This document shows positions 46,559 to 55,338 of a stretch of DNA of 64,000 nucleotides, piece by piece (within the stretch, counting starts at the first letter, position 1; each line of letters starts with the position of its first letter). The stretch is taken from NCBI RefSeq assembly GCF_003583765.1, contig NZ_QXQA01000002.1, positions 558,001 through 622,000 of the forward strand, written 5' to 3'. Source of the stretch: Paenibacillus nanensis (GTDB taxonomy: Bacteria; Bacillota; Bacilli; Paenibacillales; Paenibacillaceae). Below the pieces are notes generated by a model. That model searched no databases. It was not told the DNA's origin and was given only the letters and a program-made list of their open reading frames with translations. The translations under genes were made by a program, and so were the position numbers.

Positions 46559-46584
46559 AGCGGCAACCGGTTAAGGTTGCCGCT
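46559..46584 (-). terminator. Intercistronic hairpin after the binding-protein gene
   Basis: AGCGGCAACC and GGTTGCCGCT form a perfect ten-base-pair stem with a six-base loop and no T-run. It occupies the same place (between binding protein and first permease) as the hairpin at 25442 in the other locus. Confidence 0.65.
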
Positions 46585-46608
46585 ATGGACCGTTTCTGCA
46601 TATTCGCG

Positions 46609-47928
46609 TTATTTTTCCTGTGCAAGGCTTTCGTTCATAATCGCTGCTGCCTGCTTAGCGGCTTCGGCGACCGTCTTCTCCCCTGAGAACGCCGGCAGCA
46701 GCGCCTCGTATGCTTTGTCCTCCCACACGGCAGTTGTATTGGAATATGGACGAATGACAGCATAATCGACCATATCCACGAATGCCTGGATGTTAAATGT
46801 CGGATTAGAGGATACCCATAGCTCTGCCGCGCCTTCGTAAGCGGAAATGGCCACTCCCAGCTCCGCCTGCCTCTCTTGCGCTTCCTTGGAGCCAAGGTAT
46901 TCCACAAATTTCCAAGCTTCCTCCGGGTGCTTCGTATTATGCGCAATCGCGTGACCCAAACCGTTGAAGATGGATGCCTGCTTCTCCCCTTTTGGCAGCA
47001 CCGCTACATCGAAGTTTTGGGCCATAAATTCATTTTCAGTAAAGCCGGTCAGGTTCCAGGAGCCGAAGAAGCCCATCGCTGCAAGGCCGTTCTGCATCGC
47101 TTCGGCGCGTTCCGCATCGCCGTAAATTTTCGGAGATAAGCCCTCTTGAATAAACTTCACGTAGTATTCTAGAGCCTCAATGGTTTTCGGGTCGTCGTAG
47201 CCTGATTTTTTGTCATCCGTAATAACCGTGCCGCCGTTTTGATAGATGAAGTTATAATAACCCTCTTGGTTATGAAGCGGAGTCAGGATCCCGTATTTGC
47301 CATCCTTCGTCAGCGTCTTCGCTGCATTGTACAAATCGTCCCATGTCCAAGTCTCGTCCGGATAGCTTAGCTTCGCTTCGTCGAACATTGTTTTGTTGTA
47401 CCAAAGACCAATGGTGTCGAAATCCTTCGGCACCGCAAATTGTTTGCCGTTGAAATTGTAAATTTGCACGAGACCCTGCGGGAACTTCCCGAGGTCCACC
47501 TTCTCGCTTCCGTCGATCTTGGCCGTTAAATCTAGCAGCATGTCGTTGGAGGCATAACGATAGATTTCGTTGGAATGCATCCAGAACACGTCCGGCAACG
47601 ATCCGCCTGTAGCGCCCGCTTCCAGCATCGTCCAATACTCGCTCCAGCCCGTCACTTCAATGTTGATCTTCATATTCGGATTCTGAGCTTCGAACTCATC
47701 CGCGATTTGACGAAGTCCCTTCTCCTGATTGGAATCCCAAATCGCATACGTTAGAGTGACTTCTTCAGCCGGCTCCTCGGAAGGCTGCTCGCTTGCCTGA
47801 TTCTCTCCGCTGCCGGCCGGCTTGTTCGTTGCGTTACCAGGATCATTGCCCGAATTGCTTGAGCATGCGGATAACGCCATTACAATGAGAAGTAATGCCA
47901 TCAGTAACGGTAAGGCTTTTTTCATCAT
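46609..47928 (-). CDS. Sugar ABC transporter substrate-binding lipoprotein
   Basis: 439 residues from ATG 47928 (MMKKALPLLMALLLIVM), with GGGGGAAAA just upstream. The lipobox is LSAC. The body is a CUT1 binding protein (TWDDLYNAAKTLTKDG, HPEEAWKFVEYLGSKEAQER). It delivers an oligosaccharide to the permeases that follow. A cre-like box overlaps the leader. The longer frame to 47979 is rejected because it would place a charged segment before the lipoprotein signal. Confidence 0.9.
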   Translation of the reverse strand: MMKKALPLLMALLLIVMALSACSSNSGNDPGNATNKPAGSGENQASEQPSEEPAEEVTLTYAIWDSNQEKGLRQIADEFEAQNPNMKINIEVTGWSEYWTMLEAGATGGSLPDVFWMHSNEIYRYASNDMLLDLTAKIDGSEKVDLGKFPQGLVQIYNFNGKQFAVPKDFDTIGLWYNKTMFDEAKLSYPDETWTWDDLYNAAKTLTKDGKYGILTPLHNQEGYYNFIYQNGGTVITDDKKSGYDDPKTIEALEYYVKFIQEGLSPKIYGDAERAEAMQNGLAAMGFFGSWNLTGFTENEFMAQNFDVAVLPKGEKQASIFNGLGHAIAHNTKHPEEAWKFVEYLGSKEAQERQAELGVAISAYEGAAELWVSSNPTFNIQAFVDMVDYAVIRPYSNTTAVWEDKAYEALLPAFSGEKTVAEAAKQAAAIMNESLAQEK

Positions 47929-47947
47929 CGGTTTTCCCCCATATTCG

Positions 47948-47961
47948 TGTAATCGTTTGCT
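47948..47961. promoter_or_regulatory. Cre-like box in the leader of the binding-protein gene
   Basis: On the minus strand AGCAAACGATTACA matches 12 of 14 positions of the cre consensus, 20 bases before the start codon. In this position CcpA would act as a roadblock. Confidence 0.4.
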
Positions 47962-48054
47962 TCTTACAACTCTCATCATAGAGAAATAACCGGGCTATCA
48001 AAATCAATATCCTTTACTACACGATCATTTTTTTTTACCGAAATTTGCGTACAC

Positions 48055-48088
48055 AAAAAGCGCATAGCCGGCTATGCGCTTTTTTTTA
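48055..48088. terminator. Strong bidirectional terminator
   Basis: AGCGCATAGCCGGCTATGCGCT is a perfect palindrome flanked by A and T runs on the two sides. It separates the response-regulator gene from the transporter genes. Confidence 0.9.
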
Positions 48089-48123
48089 CTTTATTCGTCA
48101 CTATTTTTACCGTTACCCCGTTG

Positions 48124-49716
48124 TTACCCCCGGTACTCCTCAGGCGTCACGCCAGTCGCTTTTTTGAACAGCTTGCTGAAATAGGCCGTATTCGGATAGC
48201 CGGTTAAACTCGCAACCTCGTAAACCTTATAGGCTTTGCTCTTAAGGAGCTGCTTTGCCTTTTCGATACGTATGCGAGTGAGGTAGCCGATAAAGTTCTC
48301 ACCGGTTTCCTCCTTGAAAACGCGGCTCAGGTAAGAAGGGTTTACATTGATCTGCCCCGCGACGGTTTGCAGAGAAATATCCTCCGCATACCGTTCTAGA
48401 ATAATCGCTTTCGCCTGATTGGCGTAGCTTTGAGGGACATTGACCAATGCCCGATTAAGATTCAAGCTCTGTCGCAGGAACCGTATGGCGAGACTATGCA
48501 GCCCCTCCAGCTTCTCCTCGTATAGCATATGCTCATAAGGCGTCTGCCCCTCCGCAAGCAGCTCCGGCACACTGGGAAAGCAAGAGGAAATAAGCGCGAG
48601 TATCCGCATATACGCTTTACGGCAGCCTTGCTCCGTCACGCCTTCATCGTATAATCGCCGCCTCAACCGGTCTAGATCAGCTTCGGCATTGCCGACATCA
48701 ATTCTCCGCCTTAGCTCTGCCGACTCTTCCCGCGTAATAAGGAAGCTGTCGCGGCTGCGTTGCATTCTTCCGGCAGGGCTGTCGTAATAGAGTACGTCGC
48801 TTACCGGCTCAAAAAACAGATTGGCGAGCGCGGCGTCTGCTTCCCGGTATGCCTTTCGAAGGCCGCCGTATCCTGAGGACACGCCGCTGACGCCTACCGA
48901 GATCGAGATATTCAGAAACTCTTGCATAGCCGTCACGATTTTGCCGAGCAGCGGTCCTAGTATCTCGCGTGCTGGACGATTGGATGCGGTATCCGGCAGA
49001 TTCATGATTAGCAGATAGTCAGAGGAATTTTCTACAATAATCTCTTTGTTCCAGCGCCGAGGAACGATCTCCTCCATAATGTTAACAATCGAATAACGCA
49101 GGAGCTTCTCGTCCTGCTCAACGTACTTCCGCCGCAGCTCATGAAAATGGTTGATACGCAGCTTCGCAATGACGACGTCCTCGGGAGTTAGAGAGATCTG
49201 GAGCGATTCTTTGGATCTCATAATGTCGCTGTCATCACGGAAGCCGCTGAACAACTCCTTAAACAAGGTTTCCTTCAGGTAGCCGATCCCTTCCTTGTAT
49301 TGCCCCGTGGGCAGAGAGTTCTCCGGCGTTTGTCTAAATTGCGCGGCTTTCTTTCGCACGGTACCGAGCACGCTTTGAAGGTGCTCCTGCTTCAAATCGC
49401 TTTTGATTAAATAATCCGTCGCGCCTAACCTTACAGCCTCCTGTGCGTATTGGAATTCGTCCAAGCAGCTTAAAATGATGAATTGACAAGCAGGATAGCC
49501 GCTAGAAGCCTTGCGAATTAATTCCAGCCCGTCCATAACCGGCATCTTAATATCTGTTATGATGAGATCCGGCGCCTGCCTCTGCGCTAGCTCCAACGCC
49601 TCTTTGCCGTTCTGCGCTTCGCCCGTAATGACAAACCCGTGTTCTTCCCAAGGAATCATGGATTTGAGGCCGATTCTCATGAGCAGCTCGTCGTCTACGA
49701 TAATCACATTTAACAT
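48124..49716 (-). CDS. Response regulator, YesN type
   Basis: 530 residues from ATG 49716 (MLNVIIVDDELL), with GAGG nine bases upstream. The receiver has its phospho-acceptor Asp in DLIITDIKMPVMDG, and a long middle region follows. A C-terminal AraC helix-turn-helix pair (SLQTVAGQINVNPSYLSRVF and VYEVASLTGYPNTAYFSKLF) ends the protein. It lies directly downstream of its kinase and upstream of the transporter operon that it should activate. Confidence 0.92.
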   Translation of the reverse strand: MLNVIIVDDELLMRIGLKSMIPWEEHGFVITGEAQNGKEALELAQRQAPDLIITDIKMPVMDGLELIRKASSGYPACQFIILSCLDEFQYAQEAVRLGATDYLIKSDLKQEHLQSVLGTVRKKAAQFRQTPENSLPTGQYKEGIGYLKETLFKELFSGFRDDSDIMRSKESLQISLTPEDVVIAKLRINHFHELRRKYVEQDEKLLRYSIVNIMEEIVPRRWNKEIIVENSSDYLLIMNLPDTASNRPAREILGPLLGKIVTAMQEFLNISISVGVSGVSSGYGGLRKAYREADAALANLFFEPVSDVLYYDSPAGRMQRSRDSFLITREESAELRRRIDVGNAEADLDRLRRRLYDEGVTEQGCRKAYMRILALISSCFPSVPELLAEGQTPYEHMLYEEKLEGLHSLAIRFLRQSLNLNRALVNVPQSYANQAKAIILERYAEDISLQTVAGQINVNPSYLSRVFKEETGENFIGYLTRIRIEKAKQLLKSKAYKVYEVASLTGYPNTAYFSKLFKKATGVTPEEYRG

Positions 49717-49727
49717 GGCTATGAACC

Positions 49728-51518
49728 TCACTGATTTCTAGGAATGGTAATGACAAAAGTACTTCCTTGCCTTGGATTGCTAAGGAAAGAAACACCAAAC
49801 GGATCTCCGAAAACCTTCTTGATCCGGTAATGCACATTACGTACGCCGATGCCGCCGCTCCGGCTTCCGTTACCCGAGAGCTGCTCTTGCAGCCTACCGG
49901 CAGCTTCCTCATTCATGCCTTCCCCGTTATCTGAAACCTCGATACATATGGCATCCTTCTCCCTTCCGTAAACGGATATGCGGATAACCCCCTCGCCGTC
50001 CATGTCGGCTATACCATGAAATATCGCATTTTCCACAATCGGCTGTACGGAGAGCTTCAGGATGTGGTGCTCCAGCAGCGACTCGTCAATGTCGTACACG
50101 ACGTCAATCTTGTTGAAATACCGGACTTTCTGAATCGTTATATAATGGGTGATCTGCTCAAGCTCCTCCCGAATCGGAACAAGCTTGCTATCGTTGCTCG
50201 TGGAATAACGAAGCAGAGAGATAAGCGCCTCCGTCATCTGCACAATCTTATCGGAACGCTGCATGGAAGCAATCCACTTCACGGAGTTTAGCGTATTGTA
50301 CAAGAAGTGCGGATTGATCTGCGCTTGAAGCGCTTTTATCTCCGCCTCTGATTTCTCCTGCTGCTCCAGGTAGATTCGCTCTACTAATATTTTGAGCTCG
50401 CCTGACATCTGTTCAAAGCGATTTGCAAGCAAGCCGATCTCGTCATTCGACTTAACCTCCGGCAGATTCTCGAACTTCCCCTTCTCCACTAGCAGCATAT
50501 TGCTCATGAGCCGTTTAATCGGCTTCGTAATATGATTCGATAAGTAGAAGGAGCTGGTAATCGAGAATAGGAGCAATAACGCGGCAATGACAACCAAATT
50601 GCGTTTGAACATGTACCCTTCGACGGCTAGTTCTTCGACGGGCATATAAAGATAAGCGGTCCAGTCATGTTTCTCGAAAGGCGTGCTAATCAGCAAATAA
50701 TCCCTGCCCTCTGAAGAGATGACCTGCCGGGCCGTTTCCGGAGACAGTCCATCTTCGATCGACAGCACCTCTGCGAACCTCTTCCCGATCTGTTCATAGT
50801 TATTGTTGAACAAAACGATGCCATTGCTGTCAACGATCGTATAGGCCGACCTGCTGTCTTCCTGAAGCCGATCGTTCAGCTTATTGATAAAGTCGATGGG
50901 GATGCTGATGGTCATGACGCCAATAAGGTCGCCGTTTTCCATATCATAAATTTTACGGACGTTCAGTATGGAAAGGTTGTTCGCCCGCTTCGTCTGCTTA
51001 TCCTTCACAACCGCGATGTCGCGCGTAATATCCTCCGATTGAAGAAAGTCCGCGAACCATTCTTCGTCGCCGGGATGATACGTGTAGTCAACGGGTGAAT
51101 CCGTGCTGATATACAAATTTTTTCCGCCGTTGAAATTATAAACGTAGATCGCGTACTCCAAGTCTTTCATGCGGATATAGTTCATCAAAAGCTGTGTAGC
51201 CTGGTTCTCGTTGCGTTTGGAATCTTCTCTCAAGTAATTCTGAATCGGGTAGTTTTCCTGCGATACAGCTGATACGTAACTGTTAATGCCGTAGCTGGAT
51301 ATGAGAGAGATTTGTCTAGTGTCTTCTAGAAACTCCTCGACGCGGATGTTCGATTGCTTGGAGATGTCCGTTAGCAGGTCCGTATATTTCCTCTCCAACA
51401 GCTGCTGCGAGGACAAGTAGGAATTAATGAACATGGTAACGATCGGGACCAAAATGATAAGCAAAAATAAAACCATCATCTTCGACTTGATGCTGATGAA
51501 CCGGAAACGCCCGAACAA
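49728..51518 (-). CDS. Sensor histidine kinase, YesM/LytS type
   Basis: 596 residues: membrane span at about 13-33, an extracellular Cache-like sensor at about 40-290, a second span near 300-320, HAMP, the His box INPHFLYNTLNS, N-box VENAIFHG and DNGEGMN. The start is a TTG at 51518 preceded by GGCGGTGAT. The first clear ATG lies 13 codons in, inside the first membrane span. Its stop overlaps a GTG of the response-regulator frame, so the pair is coupled. It probably senses an oligosaccharide released from the polymer attacked by the dockerin enzyme. Confidence 0.9.
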   Translation of the reverse strand: MFGRFRFISIKSKMMVLFLLIILVPIVTMFINSYLSSQQLLERKYTDLLTDISKQSNIRVEEFLEDTRQISLISSYGINSYVSAVSQENYPIQNYLREDSKRNENQATQLLMNYIRMKDLEYAIYVYNFNGGKNLYISTDSPVDYTYHPGDEEWFADFLQSEDITRDIAVVKDKQTKRANNLSILNVRKIYDMENGDLIGVMTISIPIDFINKLNDRLQEDSRSAYTIVDSNGIVLFNNNYEQIGKRFAEVLSIEDGLSPETARQVISSEGRDYLLISTPFEKHDWTAYLYMPVEELAVEGYMFKRNLVVIAALLLLFSITSSFYLSNHITKPIKRLMSNMLLVEKGKFENLPEVKSNDEIGLLANRFEQMSGELKILVERIYLEQQEKSEAEIKALQAQINPHFLYNTLNSVKWIASMQRSDKIVQMTEALISLLRYSTSNDSKLVPIREELEQITHYITIQKVRYFNKIDVVYDIDESLLEHHILKLSVQPIVENAIFHGIADMDGEGVIRISVYGREKDAICIEVSDNGEGMNEEAAGRLQEQLSGNGSRSGGIGVRNVHYRIKKVFGDPFGVSFLSNPRQGSTFVITIPRNQ

Positions 51519-51595
51519 GCAATCACCGCCAATCTATCAATCGCCGTACGAGTTGACTAAATTAACCCAAGTATAACAAATAGCAGAAACACTGC

Positions 51596-51991
51596 CTATG
51601 CGGTCGAAAGCACGATCTTTACTCGTGTAATTGTATCTTTTACTTGTTGGTTGGATAAATAATAGTTATGAAAACTTCCTTGCACTTTCTTTACTTTTGC
51701 CATTTCTTTATTTACATCTTGCTGAGTTGTCGCTTTCAGAGAAAGCGAATGGCTCCGCATTCTACGTTGACCTAAACCGCGGGATAATAAGAGCGAGCTT
51801 ATAACCAGCACTTCTCCCCCCCTTCCTAAAACCGAGATTGCGCCTCCTGATATTAGCATTTCCTTATCTGCCGATAGAGCTGGCCTCAACCCCGGTTTTG
51901 AAACAGGTGGCTCCTTGTCCTCATCAGGGGTAACATATAGAATAGTTGTACCTAAGGTAACGCAAACATGCTGCTGCCAAGTCAAATTCAC
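51596..51991 (-). CDS. Hypothetical 131-residue protein, doubtful
   Basis: An open frame from GTG 51991 with no good ribosome site. I recognise no domain. The second half (QQDVNKEMAKVKKVQGSFHN and following) looks like an amphipathic helical protein, whereas the first half has the low-information look of non-coding DNA. It fills the 510-base gap between the kinase and the divergent NmrA-like gene. It may be a decayed gene or chance. Confidence 0.3.
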   Translation of the reverse strand: MNLTWQQHVCVTLGTTILYVTPDEDKEPPVSKPGLRPALSADKEMLISGGAISVLGRGGEVLVISSLLLSRGLGQRRMRSHSLSLKATTQQDVNKEMAKVKKVQGSFHNYYLSNQQVKDTITRVKIVLSTA

Positions 51992-52030
51992 TTGGACCGG
52001 CTGCCCATTTGTAAAAGGAGCCTCATTCTT

Positions 52031-52651
52031 ATGAATATATTAATTCTAGGTGCAACCGGACGAGTTGGACGTCAAATCCTTACGTATGCTCTACATGACC
52101 GACATCATGTTACGGTATTAGTCCGGACACCGGAGAAGATTCAAATCAATAACGGCAATTTAACCGTTTTTCAAGGGAATGTTCTAAACAAAGATGATAT
52201 TGCACGTGTCATGCAAGGCATTGATGTCGTTATTAGTGCACTTAATACGGATGGCACGACCACTCTATCAGAAAGTATGCCGCTAATTATTAAAGCAATG
52301 GAGAACGAAGGAATAAAACGAATAATAACAATAGGAACTGCGGGAATTCTAGAAAGTAGAACCACTCCGAATTCTCTCCGTTATCAATCAAGCGAATCAA
52401 AGCGGAAGTCAACTCGTGCTGCCAAAGAACATCATATCGTTTACGATCTGCTCAAACAATCGACACTCGAGTGGACAATTGTCTGCCCTACGTACTTGCC
52501 GGATGGAGAAAGAATAGGCCGATACCGGATTGACCGAAATTATTTGCCGGAAGGCGGAGTCGAAATATCCGTACCGGATACAGCAGCATTTACATATAGA
52601 CAGATAAACGATAACGATTATATTAAAGCACGTGTAGGTATTGCTTACTAA
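52031..52651 (+). CDS. NAD(P)-binding NmrA/YwnB-like oxidoreductase
   Basis: 206 residues from ATG 52031; AAAGGAG lies ten bases upstream. The N-terminal MNILILGATGRVGRQ is the GxxGxxG dinucleotide motif of atypical SDR proteins, and the rest follows the YwnB/BVR-B-like pattern (VISALNTDG, RIITIGTAG, TIVCPTYLPDG). Such proteins are NADPH reductases or redox sensors of unclear substrate. AT content and codon use are higher in A/T than in the sugar genes, a weak hint of transfer. It converges on the RiPP-like operon. Confidence 0.83.
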   Translation: MNILILGATGRVGRQILTYALHDRHHVTVLVRTPEKIQINNGNLTVFQGNVLNKDDIARVMQGIDVVISALNTDGTTTLSESMPLIIKAMENEGIKRIITIGTAGILESRTTPNSLRYQSSESKRKSTRAAKEHHIVYDLLKQSTLEWTIVCPTYLPDGERIGRYRIDRNYLPEGGVEISVPDTAAFTYRQINDNDYIKARVGIAY

Positions 52652-52704
52652 AGAAGCGACATGTCGTTTCAGAAATCTTTTATGTTGTTTCGAAATAACG
52701 TATA

Positions 52705-52736
52705 GAAAAAAGCGACGCAATAATTAGAGTTGCGTC
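52705..52736 (-). terminator. Terminator of the RiPP-like operon
   Basis: On the minus strand GACGCAA and TTGCGTC form a perfect stem, followed by GCTTTTTTC. The left arm overlaps the last codons of the 51-residue frame, showing that this frame is the last gene of the unit. Confidence 0.85.
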
Positions 52737-52879
52737 ACCTTTTCATGACAGATGTCTTTTTTGATAAACTCATAGAAATGCTGTACGGATAATTCTCTGG
52801 CTGAAAGCAAAAATGCTTCCGGCATCGCATTCTCGCCGGATCCTGCATTCAAAGTTTTGTCGTCATGAATAAACTTCAT
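52724..52879 (-). CDS. Small 51-residue protein coupled to the M50 protease gene
   Basis: The ATG at 52879 overlaps the TGA of the protease gene in an ATGA, the standard sign of translational coupling. The frame runs 51 codons (starts MKFIHDDKTLNAGSGEN, middle FLLSARELSVQHFYEF, one Cys near the end) and stops inside the operon terminator. It has no signal peptide or membrane span and no family that I know. Possible roles are accessory or leader-binding factor, immunity protein, or a second substrate; none is proven. Confidence 0.6.
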   Translation of the reverse strand: MKFIHDDKTLNAGSGENAMPEAFLLSARELSVQHFYEFIKKDICHEKVTQL

Positions 52880-54102
52880 CTTACTCCTGCAGCTTTCAAC
52901 TCTCTCCTTCGGATCCTGCGGTCGCGGTAAACATTTCTTGCGCCTATGACATACAGGGTAACTCGAGTCAGCATGAGCAATAATATGATCGCGCCGTCCC
53001 AGAACGAAACCGAATCAAAGGCAAAATCGGCAACCTGATGAAAAGCCATCGAAAGTCCCGTAACGGAGGCAGGAATTGTAAAGGCAATAATCATGAAGGT
53101 GAGGGTCGTAAATCCAAAAATATAAAAAAGGGAAAACACTTTTGCCGCTCTCTTTTCGCCCGAAGGTAACCTCTCCCACTGCCCTTTACTCTCTTCTCTT
53201 TTATAAGGGAGCCAGGATCTTAGAAAAGTTTTGCTTGATTGATGGAGGTTCGCAGAATTCGTCCAATTCACCACGACATAATAAACATCCGTCCTCAAAA
53301 AGAACAAAAACTGGGAAAGGACCGAAAAAAATAGCGCGAGCGCGATCAGTCGGGATAACCCATAGACGAAAGTACCCTCAATCGCAGACATTTGCACGAG
53401 CAGACAAATTAGCAGCAGTGTACAGTCCCAAGCCATTCCTGCTAGATAAGGCAAATATCGCTTCCTCTTCGGATGCGCCCATAACCCCGTCATTTGCGTT
53501 TCCACAGCGACGAACACATAACGAATACTAAATCGAATGTTGGATTTTACTCCCCTGCTAACGGCGGCTAGGTAATGCCCGCTTTCATGAATGACGATTT
53601 GTATACTACTGATTACAAAGATTAGCAATGCATTTGCTCCAATTCCATTCAGCAAAAAAGCGTCCCGGAAGTGCGGCAAAAGCGAAGGGTTAAACGCGTA
53701 AAGCAAAATAATGGCAACCACATTTAGCATATATAATCTGCTCATCCACTTATGAAACAAAATACGGCCTAACCTAACCTGCCAGGACTCCTGCCGGGGC
53801 ACTTGACTGGTATCGTAATTTACAAGCTTTCTCCCATCGATGCTAAAAACGAGTCCAAGCGCCAGCAGCTTTGCAACAAAATCCGCGACGTCCACATCGA
53901 TCCCTTTTTCCTGCTGGAGCAGCTCTTTGATTTCTTGAAGTGTCCGGCTGCCGTCCGCCAGTTCAATGACTAGAACCGCAGGCTCCGGCACTCTAATAAA
54001 CTTAGAAAGAAGAGGATCACCAATTGTGTATTCCTGCCCTTCTTGTTGTACGCTCAGATGCGTGAGAACTGCTTTGGATCCCGAATGAATTTCAAAGTTC
54101 AT
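52876..54102 (-). CDS. PqqD-like domain fused to M50-type membrane metalloprotease
   Basis: 408 residues. The first 90 or so form a PqqD-like fold (VIELADGSRTLQEIKELLQQ, DVADFVAKLLALGLV) of the kind that binds RiPP leader peptides. The rest has several membrane spans with the zinc motif HESGH in IVIHESGHYLAAVSRG near residue 167 and a second-site AGMAWDC region near 220, as in site-2-protease-type M50 enzymes such as the YydH family near peptide clusters. It probably cleaves or exports the modified peptide. It starts 12 bases after the ThiF-like gene, with GAGGGT upstream, and is coupled to the small gene after it. Confidence 0.85.
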   Translation of the reverse strand: MNFEIHSGSKAVLTHLSVQQEGQEYTIGDPLLSKFIRVPEPAVLVIELADGSRTLQEIKELLQQEKGIDVDVADFVAKLLALGLVFSIDGRKLVNYDTSQVPRQESWQVRLGRILFHKWMSRLYMLNVVAIILLYAFNPSLLPHFRDAFLLNGIGANALLIFVISSIQIVIHESGHYLAAVSRGVKSNIRFSIRYVFVAVETQMTGLWAHPKRKRYLPYLAGMAWDCTLLLICLLVQMSAIEGTFVYGLSRLIALALFFSVLSQFLFFLRTDVYYVVVNWTNSANLHQSSKTFLRSWLPYKREESKGQWERLPSGEKRAAKVFSLFYIFGFTTLTFMIIAFTIPASVTGLSMAFHQVADFAFDSVSFWDGAIILLLMLTRVTLYVIGARNVYRDRRIRRRELKAAGVR

Positions 54103-54114
54103 ACTCGTCTACCC

Positions 54115-55263
54115 TCATTTTACAGTCATTTTTTCCGTTCCGAGCGTTACCAATGCATCTAAAGGTCCTGGTTCCGCTCCAATCACTCGACTCCTCCCGC
54201 AGCTGGGACAGTCCTCTATTCGATTTATCTCTTCATGGGTAAAGCTCATATCCTGCAGGTTTATTTTCGTGTAGGGTAAAGGAAACATGGGTGAATGCTT
54301 CGTTAAATATTTGGCTATTTCCGAGGCCAGCACCGAGGTTAGAAGAGATACGTTAGGAGCAAAGGACGGATTCAAAAATGTCCGACTATCCAATTCACCG
54401 TTTGCAATGGATTTAATCGTCTCGAACACTTTGGAGTTACGGCGAATGGACTGCAAGCACAAGCAATCCGTACATCCTGTCTCAAAAGGGACAACCCTGT
54501 ACAAAAACCCGCTGCCATGGCGAAGTCCTGCATGGAAAGCAGGCTTGCGATATTGCATGCATGCGGAGTTCACGTATCTGGATGCTTGCACAGGAGGCGT
54601 ATCGATTACGCATACGACAACATCTACGTCTGCTATTATGTCCTTCACGGAATGAGCGCTATCGATTTGCCGATTCACGACCTGAATATTTATGTCTCGA
54701 TTCATGGCTTGGAGACGTTCGCGAACCACATCAGTCTTCCGCTTGCCAACATCGTCTTCCGTAAAAAGAATTTGCCTATTTAAATTGTTCAATTCTACGC
54801 GATCATGATCAACGCCAACGATTCTACCTACCCCCATCGCGGTTAACCATGTAGCCAACAATCCGCCTCCGCCCAAGCCGAGAATGGCTACGGAGCTATT
54901 CTTCAACCTATCCTGGAACAAGTAACGGTTCTCAAGTCTTGATTCGTGCACGGAATAATAGGTGAAATTGTTCCGGTAACGCTGCAGTTCACGCTCCGTC
55001 AGCCCATACGTGTCCGTTGTATCGCTTTCTAGCAGCTTATGGTTATGCAGCATGGAAACCCCGCGTCTCACATCTTCTTCTGTGAGATTGCACAGGCCGG
55101 CAAGCTCTTCTATCGTGTGCCGACCCGTCAATTGATTCATAAATCCATAAATGATGCCATCCGGATCGGGAATCTCGAGACGAGCGAGATCCGTTCGAAT
55201 CCGTATAACCTGATCCGACACTTGAATATGATTTCGATAAAAATCCTTTAATTTAGGTTTCAT
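54115..55263 (-). CDS. ThiF/E1-like adenylating enzyme with N-terminal peptide-binding domain
   Basis: 382 residues from ATG 55263. Residues to about 90 look like a small winged-helix or RiPP-recognition domain (DGIIYGFMNQLTGRHTIEEL, TEEDVRRGVSMLHNHKLLE). Then comes the E1/ThiF/MoeB fold: ATP loop LGLGGGGLLATWL near residue 128, DHDRVELNNLNRQILF with the Asp and Arg that hold ATP and Mg, the second Asp in VVVCVIDTPP, and four zinc Cys in GCTDCLC and DCPSCGR. Enzymes of this fold adenylate a carboxylate (as MccB, PaaA and the E1-like parts of azole synthetases do). With a peptide gene in front, the likely act is activating a C-terminal or side-chain carboxylate of that peptide. Confidence 0.88.
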   Translation of the reverse strand: MKPKLKDFYRNHIQVSDQVIRIRTDLARLEIPDPDGIIYGFMNQLTGRHTIEELAGLCNLTEEDVRRGVSMLHNHKLLESDTTDTYGLTERELQRYRNNFTYYSVHESRLENRYLFQDRLKNSSVAILGLGGGGLLATWLTAMGVGRIVGVDHDRVELNNLNRQILFTEDDVGKRKTDVVRERLQAMNRDINIQVVNRQIDSAHSVKDIIADVDVVVCVIDTPPVQASRYVNSACMQYRKPAFHAGLRHGSGFLYRVVPFETGCTDCLCLQSIRRNSKVFETIKSIANGELDSRTFLNPSFAPNVSLLTSVLASEIAKYLTKHSPMFPLPYTKINLQDMSFTHEEINRIEDCPSCGRSRVIGAEPGPLDALVTLGTEKMTVK

Positions 55264-55293
55264 GTATAGCACACCTCAGTCAAAAGAATGGAA

Positions 55294-55319
55294 AAGGCCG
55301 TACTTTGATGTACGGCCTT
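55294..55319 (-). terminator. Attenuator-like hairpin between peptide and enzyme genes
   Basis: On the minus strand AAGGCCGTAC and GTACGGCCTT form a ten-base-pair stem with a six-base loop, followed by only two further T residues. Placed between the precursor and the enzyme genes, it would let most transcripts stop after the peptide, giving substrate excess over enzyme, as is usual in RiPP operons. Confidence 0.75.
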
Positions 55320-55338
55320 CTTGCGTAAGGCATAGTCA

